A stretch of 64,000 bases of DNA from Muricomes intestini (lineage in GTDB: Bacteria > Bacillota > Clostridia > Lachnospirales > Lachnospiraceae). Positions 37,646 through 46,222 of the stretch are shown here, piece after piece. The notes below the pieces were generated by a model. The model searched no databases. It was given only the letters and a program-made list of their open reading frames with translations, and was not told the origin of the DNA. The position numbers and the translations under genes are program-made. The stretch covers positions 62,001-126,000 of the forward strand of contig NZ_SLZZ01000010.1 in NCBI RefSeq assembly GCF_004346165.1. The letters are read 5' to 3'. Positions within the stretch are counted from its first letter, which is position 1. Each line of letters opens with the position of its first letter.

Positions 37646-39385
37646 GTGGCTGATATTAAAACAAGAGAAACAGTCAAAGGCACGATAAAGACCTTGGATA
37701 AAGCTGCCATTGCTGGTCAGAAAATGAAACAGGCATATATCGCCACAAAGGACAAAGCAGAACATTCGGTAAATACAAATGAGAATACTGCGGAAGAATA
37801 TGCTGCCGATAAGACGGAAGCCGGAATTGATGAAATCGCACATAAAGGTGCGTATGCTTTTGATAAAGCTGGACGAAAAGGCGTTCAGGAAACAAAGCAG
37901 AATATTCAATCTGCCAAAGAGGGCATACAGCGTTTCAAACAGCAGAGAGCAGAAAAGGCAATGAACGCTCAGAAAACGCAAGGCAGACCTACAACGGTTG
38001 GTAGTTCTTCAGCACAGACTCAAACAACATCGGCAATCAGGACACTTGAAAAGCCGGAGAAAATGGTTAAACAATCTGCGACTTCCGCAGGAAAGAAGAA
38101 TATTAAACTTGCAGGTAAGGAAGCGGCAAAAACAACGCAGAGGTCTGTTAAGACTGCCGAGAATACCGCAAAGGCAAGCATTAAGACCAGTCAGCAGACG
38201 GCAAAAGCCGCACAGAAAACCGCTCAGGCGACGGTTAAGGCTTCACAGAAAGCGGCACAGGCGGCGAAGAAAGCGGCGAAAGCTACAGCAGATACCGTCA
38301 AAGCCACAGCGAAAGCTACTGTTGCGACAGTCAAAGCGATTATTGCAGGGACAAAAGCACTTGTAGCAGCAATCGCAGCAGGCGGTTGGATAGCGGTGTT
38401 GATTATTATGATTGTCGTGTTGTTCGGTGCTGCCGTAGCAATGTTCGGAGGAGGGAGTGACAGTAATTCCTATACTCCGGTAAGTGCAGAGGTAGAAGCC
38501 TACGAACCCATCATACAGAAGTATGCCAAAGAGTACGGCATTCCTGAGTATGTAGAACTTATCAAGGCGGTTATGATGCAGGAAAGCGGCGGCAGAGGAC
38601 TTGACCCTATGCAGGCAGCAGAGGGAAGTTTCAATACGAAGTATCCGCACGAACCTAATGGGATTAAAGACCCTGAATATTCTATCCAGTGTGGAGTTCA
38701 GGAATTGAAAGCGGCTCTTACCTCGGCAGAGGTGGAAAGTCCGATAGATATGGAGCATATCAAACTTGCCCTACAAGGCTACAACTTCGGTAATGGGTAT
38801 ATTTCTTGGGCAAAAACAAAGTATGGCGGTTATTCTTATGCCAATGCAGTAGAGTTTTCCACTCAGCAGGCACAAAGGCTTGGTTGGGACAGTTATGGAG
38901 ATACCCAATATCCGGCTCACGTTCTGAGGTACTATCCGTATGGGCGAGCCTTTACTGCCGGAGGTAATCAGGCGATTGTTGAAGTTGCCTTGACGCAGGT
39001 AGGCAATCAGGGCGGACAACCTTACTGGAGTTGGTACGGCTTTAACAGTCGAGTGGAATGGTGTGCCTGCTTTGTATCTTGGTGTGCTGACCAATGCGGG
39101 TATATTGAAAGCGGACTTGTTCCGAAATTTGCAGGTTGTGTGGACGGTGCAAATTGGTTTAAGTCAAATGGAAAATGGCAAAATCGCACTTATGAACCAA
39201 AGGCAGGAGATATTATCTTCTTTGATTGGGAAGGCGACGGTACAACAGACCACGTTGGTATCGTAGAGAAGTGTGAGAATGGCACAGTTTATACCGTAGA
39301 GGGTAACTCAGGCGACGCCTGCAAGCAAAGACAGTACGCAGTCGGAAGCAGCAATATCTATGGATACGGTATTCCGGCGTATTAA
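37646..39385 (+). CDS. Cell-wall hydrolase: membrane helix, lysozyme-like and CHAP domains (VirB1/CwlT-like)
   Basis: 579 residues. It opens peptidoglycan for the mating channel. Residues 1-230 are a Lys/Ala/Thr-rich region with many short repeats (AAQKTAQATVKASQKAAQ). One membrane helix (about 245-268, GGWIAVLIIMIVVLFGAAVAMF) precedes a bacteriophage-lysozyme/SLT-like domain with VMMQESGGRG. The C-terminal CHAP domain has the catalytic pair in EWCACFVSWCADQ and DHVGIVEKC. The GTG start follows AGGAAGGAGG. Two-domain CwlT-type enzymes have this design in ICEBs1 and CTn elements. Confidence 0.92.
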   Translation: MADIKTRETVKGTIKTLDKAAIAGQKMKQAYIATKDKAEHSVNTNENTAEEYAADKTEAGIDEIAHKGAYAFDKAGRKGVQETKQNIQSAKEGIQRFKQQRAEKAMNAQKTQGRPTTVGSSSAQTQTTSAIRTLEKPEKMVKQSATSAGKKNIKLAGKEAAKTTQRSVKTAENTAKASIKTSQQTAKAAQKTAQATVKASQKAAQAAKKAAKATADTVKATAKATVATVKAIIAGTKALVAAIAAGGWIAVLIIMIVVLFGAAVAMFGGGSDSNSYTPVSAEVEAYEPIIQKYAKEYGIPEYVELIKAVMMQESGGRGLDPMQAAEGSFNTKYPHEPNGIKDPEYSIQCGVQELKAALTSAEVESPIDMEHIKLALQGYNFGNGYISWAKTKYGGYSYANAVEFSTQQAQRLGWDSYGDTQYPAHVLRYYPYGRAFTAGGNQAIVEVALTQVGNQGGQPYWSWYGFNSRVEWCACFVSWCADQCGYIESGLVPKFAGCVDGANWFKSNGKWQNRTYEPKAGDIIFFDWEGDGTTDHVGIVEKCENGTVYTVEGNSGDACKQRQYAVGSSNIYGYGIPAY

Positions 39386-39407
39386 AAATTCCAGACGGTG
39401 TCTGGAA
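39383..39407 (-). terminator. Terminator of the minus-strand gene
   Basis: TTCCAGA pairs with TCTGGAA. Read on the minus strand, the hairpin is followed by TTTTTAAT. On the plus strand there is no T-run. A second 12-base-pair hairpin (GATGGCT/AGCCATC arms) at 39417-39442 may stop plus-strand transcripts. Confidence 0.6.
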
Positions 39408-39474
39408 AATCGAAAAGATGGCTGCTCAGTTGAGTAGCCATCGGGTACATTATGAGAAATCGGTTGTTTCTCTG

Positions 39475-39900
39475 TTATTCAGGAAAATATGGTGTGTGAT
39501 AAGTGAAGCTGAAAAGCATATCGGCATTTTCTTTACTGCCGTCTAAAAAGGAAATATCATCGGCAAGGATAAAAAGAATTGCCAATAACTTCTTGATATA
39601 TCCAGTGTAGCAGGCATAATCTACATAGATGTTGGCGATATATCCCTCGGCAAATTCTATCAGGTCAGCGTCAATTTCAAAGCTATTGGATAGCTCGTAA
39701 ACGGTCTTGATGAATTTATCTTTGTCAGCAATTCGCTCTTTACTTGGAACACTTCTGCGGTTCTTCTGTATAAATTTCAAAAAATCATTAGCTTCTGAAA
39801 AGTCGGGAGTGATTGAGCTGTCAGTTTCCAAATCTGTTTTGTAATCCTCAAATTTCTCTTTTTCAAACCGATTACTGAATATTATCTTTTGTTCGTCCAT
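39475..39900 (-). CDS. Hypothetical protein on the minus strand
   Basis: 141 residues, acidic, mostly helical: IIFSNRFEKEKFEDYKTDLE, DLIEFAEGYIANIYVDYACY, IKKLLAILFILADDISFL. No known motif is recognised. It is the only plausible complete gene on the minus strand apart from the silent hsdS cassette. It is transcribed away from the XRE regulator at 40.1 kb, from which it may be controlled. Proteins like this occur beside regulators in related elements (general impression). Confidence 0.65.
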   Translation of the reverse strand: MDEQKIIFSNRFEKEKFEDYKTDLETDSSITPDFSEANDFLKFIQKNRRSVPSKERIADKDKFIKTVYELSNSFEIDADLIEFAEGYIANIYVDYACYTGYIKKLLAILFILADDISFLDGSKENADMLFSFTYHTPYFPE

Positions 39901-40126
39901 TCCTTTTTACCCCTAAGTTTATTCTATGGAGATTGCTTAACGTGGCTCTTGGGTTGTACTTTGTCTTTCGCCATTAACAATCGTGAATTACTACTTTTAT
40001 AGTATAACATAAAAATAGTTGGAAATCATTACTGATAGTTGGTTTGACTTCCTTTTGGTGCGTGTGATTTGGAATCTACTTAACCTATACTATTAGTTAT
40101 GGAAACACACTAAGGGAGGTGATGTG
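39901..40126. promoter_or_regulatory. Divergent control region
   Basis: It separates the minus-strand gene from the XRE regulator. Two ATAGTTGG copies, about 20 bases apart, and a TATAGTATA palindrome are visible. A TTGACT at about 40043 and a TATACT near 40087 are the best -35/-10-like boxes, but their spacing is poor. No gene is seen. Confidence 0.4.
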
Positions 40127-40462
40127 ATGAAGCTCGATACAATCGGCAAGAATATAAGAAAGTTCCGACTTGCGAAGAAATTACGCCAAGAAGATTTGGC
40201 TGAGAAAACAGACTTGACAACAAATTATATTGGTATGGTTGAGCGTGGAGAGAAAATTCCGTCACTCGAAACTTTCATAAAGATACTAAATGCTTTAGAT
40301 GTATCATCGGATATGGTTCTTACAGATGTCTTGGAAACGGGATACACAGTCAAGAACTCTATGCTGAATGAGAAGCTTGAAAAACTTGCTCCTGAAGATA
40401 GAAACAGAATTTATGAAGTCATAGATACACTTGTGAAGCAGTCAAAGCAAATACTTCCATAA
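40127..40462 (+). CDS. XRE-family helix-turn-helix regulator
   Basis: 111 residues. An N-terminal HTH of the Cro/C1 type (about 3-60): IGKNIRKFRLAKKLRQEDLAEKTDL, then NYIGMVERGEKIPSLETFIKI. A short helical tail (LEKLAPEDRNRIYEVIDTLV) is probably used for dimerisation. The ATG after AAGGGAGG (7 bases) is preferred over the GTG just before it. Divergent from the minus-strand gene, so autoregulation of the shared region is likely. Confidence 0.9.
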   Translation: MKLDTIGKNIRKFRLAKKLRQEDLAEKTDLTTNYIGMVERGEKIPSLETFIKILNALDVSSDMVLTDVLETGYTVKNSMLNEKLEKLAPEDRNRIYEVIDTLVKQSKQILP

Positions 40463-40469
40463 AACACAG

Positions 40470-40502
40470 AAGTTCGTCCTAATCGACGAGCTTTCTTTTT
40501 TT
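40470..40502 (+). terminator. Terminator after the XRE gene
   Basis: AAGTTCGTC pairs with GACGAGCTT (one wobble), followed by TCTTTTTTT. Confidence 0.85.
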
Positions 40503-40520
40503 CAGTATAAAAAATTTCAG

Positions 40521-40550
40521 CTATCGACAAATTTTTCGGGACTTCGATAG
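40521..40550. promoter_or_regulatory. Inverted repeat CTATCGA/TCGATAG upstream of a small gene
   Basis: CTATCGA and TCGATAG are perfect arms separated by 16 bases, with AAATTTTTCG between. Very similar elements (AAATTTTTCG and CTATCG...CGATAG) occur at the lexA-like promoter at 61.8 kb, suggesting one shared regulator. Confidence 0.5.
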
Positions 40551-40617
40551 AGAGAATATGCTATAACAACAACTGTCAGTGATAGACACATACTAATAGA
40601 CATAGGAGGAAGTAGAA

Positions 40618-40833
40618 GTGAACGACATTTTCAGACAAATAGCGAAAGAAAATGGAACAACTGAAAAAGCAGTAAAAGAGGAAATGCAGTTTGCCATTCG
40701 GGAAGCAATGAAAAGTGCTGAACCGGAAGCAATAGCTTTTTGGAAAGCAGTTGCACCGGACGGAAAAGAGCCGCCGATAGAAAAGGTCATAGCAATGATT
40801 GCATTGAACGTTAATAATAAAATGTATAATTGA
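40618..40833 (+). CDS. Small conserved protein (often labelled Spo0A C-terminal-like)
   Basis: 71 residues: NDIFRQIAKENGTTEKAVKEEMQFAIREAM, then FWKAVAPDGKEPPIEKVI. The helical pattern resembles a short DNA-binding region; some annotations name such proteins after the Spo0A C-terminal domain, but the similarity is thin and no sporulation role is implied. GTG start after AGGAGG. It has its own operator-like repeat upstream and a terminator directly after, so it is a one-gene unit. Confidence 0.6.
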   Translation: MNDIFRQIAKENGTTEKAVKEEMQFAIREAMKSAEPEAIAFWKAVAPDGKEPPIEKVIAMIALNVNNKMYN

Positions 40834-40856
40834 GGTGCTTCGGCATCTCTTTTTTA
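40832..40856 (+). terminator. Terminator with TTCG tetraloop
   Basis: GAGGTGC pairs with GCATCTC over a TTCG loop, followed by six T. Confidence 0.88.
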
Positions 40857-40937
40857 TTATTCTTTAAAAGAGTTGCATTAGGTGTTTGTAAAAAGTGATA
40901 CCTTAATGCCTCAAAGGTTACATTTCTGTCCGAAATC

Positions 40938-40966
40938 TTGAAATGCCTGAAAATTTAATATATAAT
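40938..40966 (+). promoter_or_regulatory. Promoter of the small HTH gene
   Basis: TTGAAA and TATAAT are separated by 17 bases. Upstream, GCATTAGGT and ACCTTAATGC form an imperfect inverted repeat (about 40874-40908) that could be an operator. Confidence 0.7.
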
Positions 40967-41019
40967 GTTAAATGAGTAACTGTAACGAAGAAGAATTATA
41001 AGATGAAGAGGTGTTACTG

Positions 41020-41226
41020 ATGAAGATATGCTATAACAAACTTCAAAAACTTATGATTGACAATCAAATGAAAAGACAGGATTTAATGCGTGCAGCCGAA
41101 ATCACATCATACGCTGCAACGAAGATAAATAAGAATGAGCCAGTATCTCTTGAAGTACTGATGAGGATATGTCAGGTGTTTCACTGTGACATCGGAGATA
41201 TATGCGAAGTTATTTTAGACGAGTAA
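41020..41226 (+). CDS. Small Cro/C1-type HTH protein
   Basis: 68 residues, nearly all one HTH domain: CYNKLQKLMIDNQMKRQDLMRAAEI, SYAATKINKNEPVSLEVLMRICQVF, HCDIGDICEVI. It matches the small HTH_26-type regulators. I chose the ATG with GAGG about 9 bases upstream rather than the GTG three codons earlier. It stands 49 bases before hsdM and may act like a controller of the restriction locus (inference from position). Confidence 0.85.
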   Translation: MKICYNKLQKLMIDNQMKRQDLMRAAEITSYAATKINKNEPVSLEVLMRICQVFHCDIGDICEVILDE

Positions 41227-41275
41227 TAAAAAGTTATGTATTATGGTTCGCTTGATTTTATAGGAGGATATGTTA

Positions 41276-42781
41276 ATGGCATCGAGTAATAATGCAAATA
41301 TCGGATTTGAAAAACAGATTTGGGACGCAGCGTGTGTCCTTTGGGGACATATTCCCGCAGCAGAATACAGAAAGGTTATCGTAGGTCTTATTTTCCTGCG
41401 TTACATATCAAGTGCGTTTGAAAAGCGTTATCAAGAGCTTGTTGCAGAAGGCGACGGCTTTGAAGATGACAGAGACGCCTATGTTGAGGACAATATTTTC
41501 TTCGTACCGGAGGACGCTCGTTGGAGCAAAATTGCTTCATCTGCTCATACTCCTGAAATCGGTACGGTTATCGATGATGCTATGAGAGCCATTGAAAAAG
41601 AAAATACTACCCTTAAAAACGTATTGCCTAAGAATTACGCAAGTCCTGATTTGGACAAGCGTGTTTTGGGCGATGTTGTTGACCTGTTCACTAATATGGA
41701 TATGGGCGACACCGAGGAAAGCAAAGACCTGCTCGGCAGAACTTATGAGTATTGTATTCAGCAGTTTGCCGCTTACGAAGGTGTTAAGGGTGGTGAGTTC
41801 TACACGCCTGCAAGTATTGTTAAAACCATTGTTGCTATCTTAAAGCCATTCAAAAACTGCCGTGTATATGACCCTTGCTGCGGTTCGGGCGGTATGTTCG
41901 TACAGAGTGCAAAGTTCATTCAGGCTCACAGCGGTAAGCGTGGCGAAATCGCCGTTTACGGTCAAGAGTCCAATGCCGACACTTGGAAAATGGCAAAAAT
42001 GAATATGGCTATTCGTGGTATTGACGCCGATTTCGGCCCGTATCAGGCAGATACATTTTTCAATGATTTGCACAAGACTTTGAAAGCAGATTTTATTATG
42101 GCAAATCCGCCTTTCAACCTCTCTAACTGGGGACAGGAAAAGCTCAAAGACGATGTGCGTTGGAAGTACGGCACACCGCCTGCCGGCAATGCCAACTATG
42201 CGTGGATTCAGCATATGATACATCATCTTGCACCTAACGGAAAAATCGGTCTTGTTCTTGCAAACGGTGCTTTGTCCTCTCAGTCAAGCGGCGAGGGCGA
42301 CATCAGAAAGAACATAATTCAAGCCGACCTTGTAGAAGGAATTGTTGCTCTGCCTACGCAGCTCTTTTACAGCGTTACTATTCCTGTTACCCTTTGGTTC
42401 ATCACAAAGAATAAAAAGCAAAAAGGCAAAACCTTGTTTATCGACGCTCGCAAAATGGGTTATATGGTTGACCGTAAGCACAGAGATTTTACCGATGACG
42501 ATATTCAGAAGTTGGCAGATACATTTACCTCTTTCCAAGAAGGAACGATTGAAGATGTGAAAGGCTTCTGCGCTGTTGCTGATTTGCAGGAAATCGAAAA
42601 GCAGGACTTCATTTTGACTCCGGGCAGATATGTAGGTATCGAAGAAGTTGAGGATGATGGAGAACCGTTTGAAGAAAAGATGACCCGTCTTACTTCTGAA
42701 TTATCGGAGATGTTTGCAAAGTCTCACAAACTGGAGAACGAAATCCGTAAGAAACTGGGGGCGATTGGGTATGAAATGTAA
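41276..42781 (+). CDS. hsdM: Type I restriction-modification methyltransferase subunit
   Basis: 501 residues. Methylates adenine in the sequence chosen by HsdS. The N-terminal helical domain (GFEKQIWDAACVLWGHIP) is followed by the methylase core: VYDPCCGSGGMFV (SAM binding, about residue 203), VYGQESNADTWKMAKMN and the catalytic DFIMANPPFNLSNWG. The ATG chosen is 8 bases after AGGAGG; an ATG two codons earlier is too close. The end overlaps the hsdS start, so M and S are coupled. Confidence 0.95.
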   Translation: MASSNNANIGFEKQIWDAACVLWGHIPAAEYRKVIVGLIFLRYISSAFEKRYQELVAEGDGFEDDRDAYVEDNIFFVPEDARWSKIASSAHTPEIGTVIDDAMRAIEKENTTLKNVLPKNYASPDLDKRVLGDVVDLFTNMDMGDTEESKDLLGRTYEYCIQQFAAYEGVKGGEFYTPASIVKTIVAILKPFKNCRVYDPCCGSGGMFVQSAKFIQAHSGKRGEIAVYGQESNADTWKMAKMNMAIRGIDADFGPYQADTFFNDLHKTLKADFIMANPPFNLSNWGQEKLKDDVRWKYGTPPAGNANYAWIQHMIHHLAPNGKIGLVLANGALSSQSSGEGDIRKNIIQADLVEGIVALPTQLFYSVTIPVTLWFITKNKKQKGKTLFIDARKMGYMVDRKHRDFTDDDIQKLADTFTSFQEGTIEDVKGFCAVADLQEIEKQDFILTPGRYVGIEEVEDDGEPFEEKMTRLTSELSEMFAKSHKLENEIRKKLGAIGYEM

Positions 42782-43274
42782 GCTTTCTGATATTTGCAGT
42801 TTTCGCAAAGGAAAAGTAGAAGTAGAAAGCCTAAATGCGAAAAACTATATATCGACCGAAAATATGTTGCCAAATAAGTGTGGAATTACGGAGGCAAGCT
42901 CTTTACCGACTGTTTCTTTAACACAGGAATATAAAAACGGTGATGTCCTTGTTTCTAATATTCGCCCTTATTTCAAAAAAATTTGGCAAGCCCAATATGA
43001 TGGCGGTTGCTCAAACGATGTATTAGTCTTTGTTCCAAAACCTAATACAGATAAAGATTTCTTGTATTATGTACTTGCGGATGATGATTTCTTTACATAT
43101 TCTATGGCAACATCAAAGGGAACAAAAATGCCACGAGGAGACAAAACCTCAATAATGCAATACGAAGTTCCTCTGATTGATTTGCAGGTGCAAGAGAAAA
43201 TCGCAAGTGTTTTGAAGGCATTGGACAAGAAAATTGAACTTAATAATGAAATAAACAATAATTTAGCGGCTTAG
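42771..43274 (+). CDS. hsdS: HsdS specificity subunit, 5' half only (currently truncated by inversion)
   Basis: 167 residues, about 40% of a full HsdS. It has one target-recognition domain (KLSDICSFRKGKVEVESLNA to RGDKTSIMQYEVPLIDLQ) and the start of the central helix (QEKIASVLKALDKKIELNNEINNNL). It then ends with AA-stop, encoded by the recombination site. The matching second half lies downstream on the minus strand. Inversion between 43251 and 43944 would join them into a full subunit. In this state it may be inactive, or work as a half-subunit dimer. It overlaps hsdM by 11 bases. Confidence 0.9.
   Translation: MKCKLSDICSFRKGKVEVESLNAKNYISTENMLPNKCGITEASSLPTVSLTQEYKNGDVLVSNIRPYFKKIWQAQYDGGCSNDVLVFVPKPNTDKDFLYYVLADDDFFTYSMATSKGTKMPRGDKTSIMQYEVPLIDLQVQEKIASVLKALDKKIELNNEINNNLAA
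43251..43274 (+). repeat. hsdS inversion site 1 (plus orientation)
   Basis: 24 bases with the core TAAACAATAATTTAG that encodes the INNNL motif of HsdS. Identical over 24 bases, inverted, to site 4. Supplies the premature stop codon of the truncated hsdS. Confidence 0.85.
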
Positions 43275-43948
43275 AGTTCGGTGTCGGAGACATCCAATTC
43301 GCCGGACATAAGTTTAGGTAATAGCGTGTCTCTGATTTCAGCTAATCTCTTTATTTCTCTTGTTTTTGAAAGAATCATAGAGAAAATAGGCTGTACTAAT
43401 CCGTCAAATTTTTTCAAGACATCCTCGGTAGGCAAATATGTTGGATAGTTCTTTAGAATATCCGTTTTCAAATTTGTGAAAACACTACCATTACCAAGTG
43501 CAATTAGATTGTCTCGAATGTGTTTGAAATAAAGATACAGATATTCATTTGAAAACTTTGATGACGGAAAATAGAGCCAGCCGTCGTGTATGCAAGTATC
43601 TATATCAAGTATCTTAGGTAAACCGGGTGTGGCGCTATTTGATAAAACCAAACTGCCTGATTTAAGGTAAACAGTCTTTTTCAAACCAGCCTCAATGATG
43701 TATTCTTTAATTTCATTGATGAATGGAGAAGTAATACCAGTTGCATCAGATATTTTCAGCCAATGAAATCCACTATCTGACAAAAAGTTTTGGATAGGTC
43801 GAGGTGAACCACCACGTTTTATTTCAACAAAATCGCCAAGTACACCATTTATCCAAGTTTTAGGTACTTGCCTGTCAAATGGTTCAAAGTCTATAAACCA
43901 CGATTTAAAAAGAGCCATTGCTTGTTGCTCTAAATTATTGTTTAGCAT
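43271..43948 (-). pseudogene. hsdS: Silent hsdS 3' half (second recognition domain cassette)
   Basis: A headless HsdS C-terminal half on the minus strand: LNNNLEQQAMALFKSW, then a recognition domain (PKTWINGVLGDFVEIKRGG to NLKTDILKNYPTYLP) and the final conserved helix (KRLAEIRDTLLPKLMSGEL DVSD). There is no promoter-proximal N-terminal half, so it is probably not made as such. It is not decayed: the frame is fully open. It is a stored cassette that becomes expressed after inversion at the TAAACAATAATTTAG sites. Confidence 0.85.
43921..43944 (-). repeat. hsdS inversion site 2 (minus orientation)
   Basis: Contains the core TAAACAATAATTTAG on the minus strand, continuing as AGCAACAAG. Matches site 3 at 23 of 24 bases. 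Confidence 0.85.
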
Positions 43949-43974
43949 ATAACATACCCATAACTTCCGTGGGT

Positions 43975-44004
43975 GGCGGAAGTTAATATCGGGGGACTTC
44001 CGCC
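43975..44004. promoter_or_regulatory. Inverted repeat upstream of the hsdS recombinase
   Basis: GGCGGAAGT and ACTTCCGCC are perfect 9-base arms, 12 bases apart. They lie between the silent hsdS half and the recombinase start. No T-run follows, so an operator or RNA hairpin controlling the recombinase is more likely than a terminator. Confidence 0.5.
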
Positions 44005-44042
44005 CCATAGTCGTTCTCTAAGAATAAAAAGGAGAATTGACT

Positions 44043-45026
44043 ATGAAACAAGAGTTAATCAAAGATGTTATTCAGGGAATGTTACCCTACTTGAACAACG
44101 CACAAAACGAAAAATTGCAAGAGGTGTTGAAATATACCCTTGCAAAGTATGAGGTAACGGAAAATCAAAACAAAGAGGAATACTCGGAGCAGAACTATGT
44201 AGAACTGTTCCTATCGGCAAAGCGAATTGAGGGCTGCTCCGAGAAATCTCTTAAATACTACAAGGCAACTATCGAAGCTATGCTCTGTGAACTCAAAAAA
44301 GATGTCAAACACATAGTTACAGACGACATCAGAGGATACCTGACGGAATATCAGGAAAAGAAGAAATCAAGCAAGGTAACGATAGACAATATCCGCCGTA
44401 TTCTATCCAGCTTCTTCTCTTGGTTAGAGGACGAGGATTACATACTGAAAAGCCCAATAAGACGCATACACAGAGTAAAAACCGGCACGAATATCAAGGA
44501 GACATACTCCGATGAAGCGTTAGAGCTTATGAGGGATAACTGCTCAGAGCTTCGAGACTTAGCGATTATTGATATGCTTGCTTCAACGGGTATGCGTGTC
44601 GGCGAAATGGTACTGCTTAATCGAAATGATATTGATTTCAACGAGAGAGAATGTATCGTGTTCGGTAAAGGCAGTAAGGAGCGAGTAGTCTATTTTGACG
44701 CTCGCACAAAGATACATTTGCAGAACTATTTGGAGAGCAGGACGGACGACAATCCGGCGCTGTTTGTATCGCTGAAATCGCCACACGAAAGACTGAAAAT
44801 CGGCGGTGTTGAGGTTCGCCTTAGAGAATTTGGAAAGCAATTAGGAATTAACAAGGTACACCCGCATAAGTTCAGGCGTACACTTGCAACTATGGCAATA
44901 GATAAAGGAATGCCCATTGAACAGCTTCAACAACTCTTGGGGCATAGAAAGATAGATACAACCTTGCAGTATGCAATGGTAAAGCAGAGCAATGTTAAGA
45001 TTGCACATCGAAAATACATTGGATAG
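44043..45026 (+). CDS. Tyrosine recombinase (XerC/D-like) of the hsdS inversion system
   Basis: 327 residues. An N-terminal SAM-like core-binding domain (about 50-145) and a catalytic domain with the expected residues: Arg in STGMRVGEMVLL, HPHKFRRTLATMA (HxxR), LLGHRKIDTTLQYA (His and nucleophile Tyr). It lies inside the invertible region, between the silent hsdS half and the second hsdS gene. That is the usual place for the recombinase that shuffles hsdS in type I loci. It is unlikely to be the ICE integrase because it sits mid-element. AAGGAG is 8 bases before the ATG. Confidence 0.92.
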   Translation: MKQELIKDVIQGMLPYLNNAQNEKLQEVLKYTLAKYEVTENQNKEEYSEQNYVELFLSAKRIEGCSEKSLKYYKATIEAMLCELKKDVKHIVTDDIRGYLTEYQEKKKSSKVTIDNIRRILSSFFSWLEDEDYILKSPIRRIHRVKTGTNIKETYSDEALELMRDNCSELRDLAIIDMLASTGMRVGEMVLLNRNDIDFNERECIVFGKGSKERVVYFDARTKIHLQNYLESRTDDNPALFVSLKSPHERLKIGGVEVRLREFGKQLGINKVHPHKFRRTLATMAIDKGMPIEQLQQLLGHRKIDTTLQYAMVKQSNVKIAHRKYIG

Positions 45027-45040
45027 AGAGGATACAAACT

Positions 45041-46222
45041 ATGGAAAGAAAACTAATTCAACTTTCAGATGTTATTACGGACATAGCAGCGGGACCATTT
45101 GGTTCAAATTTGAAAGTTTCTTGTTTTGTAAATGATGGTTTTCCCATTATTGATGGTGCTAACTTGAAGAGTTTTAAGGTTACTGACAATATAACAAAAT
45201 TTGTTACGGAAGAAAAGGCACGTTCTTTGCATCGTTCTATCGCAAAGCGTGGGGACATTGTTGTTACAATAAGTGGTACACTCGGACAAATAGCATATAT
45301 TCCTGATGACTCCAACTATGAAGAATATTTATGCTCGCAAAGACAGTTTCGTGTGACTTTTGATACAACAAAAGTATATGTACCTTATTTGGTGTTTTAT
45401 TTTCATACATACGAGGGGAAACATAAGATATTGTCTTTTGCAAATCAGGTTGGTGTACCTGCGTTATCGCAACCGTTGAAAAATTTCCGACAAATTAGTG
45501 TCCAACTACCCACTTTAGAAACGCAAAAGAAAATTGCAAGCATTGTTGAGTCGATTAACGGAAAAATAGAACAAAATGAAATCATAAACAATAATTTAGA
45601 GCAGCAAGCTCAGGCAATCTATCAGCAAATGTTCATAGATAATGCTCGTTCTGATTGGGCAGAAGGCACTTTAAGTGATATTGCTGATATTACAATGGGT
45701 CAGTCGCCAAGTGGCAGTAGCTATAACGAGGACGGAACTGGCACAATTTTCTTTCAAGGTCGTGCGGAATTTGGATTTAGATTTCCGTCAGTTCGTCTAT
45801 ACACCACTGAACCTAAACGAATGGCACGGTCAAATGATACTTTGATGAGCGTTCGAGCACCGGTAGGCGACTTAAATGTCGCTCATATGGATTGCTGCAT
45901 TGGTCGTGGACTTGCTGCCATTCATTCTAAATCCCACCATCAATCCTTTGTTCTTTACACGATGTTTTCGCTTAAAAAACAGTTAGATGTTTTCAATGGC
46001 GAGGGAACGGTTTTTGGTTCTATCAATCGTAATTCGTTGAATGATATGCCAATTCTTATACCGTCTGATGATATTTTGGACGAATTTGAAAGGATTGTAG
46101 CACCGATGGATTTAACCATTCGCAATAATTACGATGAAAATTGCCGTTTGCAGGATATTCGTGATACCTTGCTTCCTCGTTTAATGTCCAGTGAACTTGA
46201 TGTCTCTGATATAGACATCTAA
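45041..46222 (+). CDS. hsdS: HsdS specificity subunit, full length
   Basis: 393 residues with two recognition domains. TRD1 spans about 5-165 (QLSDVITDIAAGPFGSNLKV to FRQISVQLPTLETQ). The central helix contains INNNLEQQAQAIYQQM, encoded by inversion site 3. TRD2 spans about 205-370 (GTLSDIADITMGQSPSGSSY to RNSLNDMPILIPSDD). The terminal helix reads LQDIRDTLLPRLMSSELDVSD. It sets which sequence the complex methylates and cuts. It starts 14 bases after the recombinase gene and ends inside inversion site 4. Either half can be exchanged by inversion. Confidence 0.93.
   Translation: MERKLIQLSDVITDIAAGPFGSNLKVSCFVNDGFPIIDGANLKSFKVTDNITKFVTEEKARSLHRSIAKRGDIVVTISGTLGQIAYIPDDSNYEEYLCSQRQFRVTFDTTKVYVPYLVFYFHTYEGKHKILSFANQVGVPALSQPLKNFRQISVQLPTLETQKKIASIVESINGKIEQNEIINNNLEQQAQAIYQQMFIDNARSDWAEGTLSDIADITMGQSPSGSSYNEDGTGTIFFQGRAEFGFRFPSVRLYTTEPKRMARSNDTLMSVRAPVGDLNVAHMDCCIGRGLAAIHSKSHHQSFVLYTMFSLKKQLDVFNGEGTVFGSINRNSLNDMPILIPSDDILDEFERIVAPMDLTIRNNYDENCRLQDIRDTLLPRLMSSELDVSDIDI
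45585..45608 (+). repeat. hsdS inversion site 3 (plus orientation)
   Basis: Core TAAACAATAATTTAG in the middle of the full-length hsdS, followed by AGCAGCAAG; 23 of 24 bases match site 2 in inverted orientation. Confidence 0.85.

Noticed and set aside
40618-40833. A sporulation regulator related to Spo0A
   Set aside because: Only a faint helical similarity in 71 residues; the response-regulator part and the known DNA-contact motif are not visible.
44043-45026. This tyrosine recombinase as the ICE integrase
   Set aside because: It lies in the middle of the element between inverted hsdS parts and specific inversion sites, so it is most simply the hsdS invertase.
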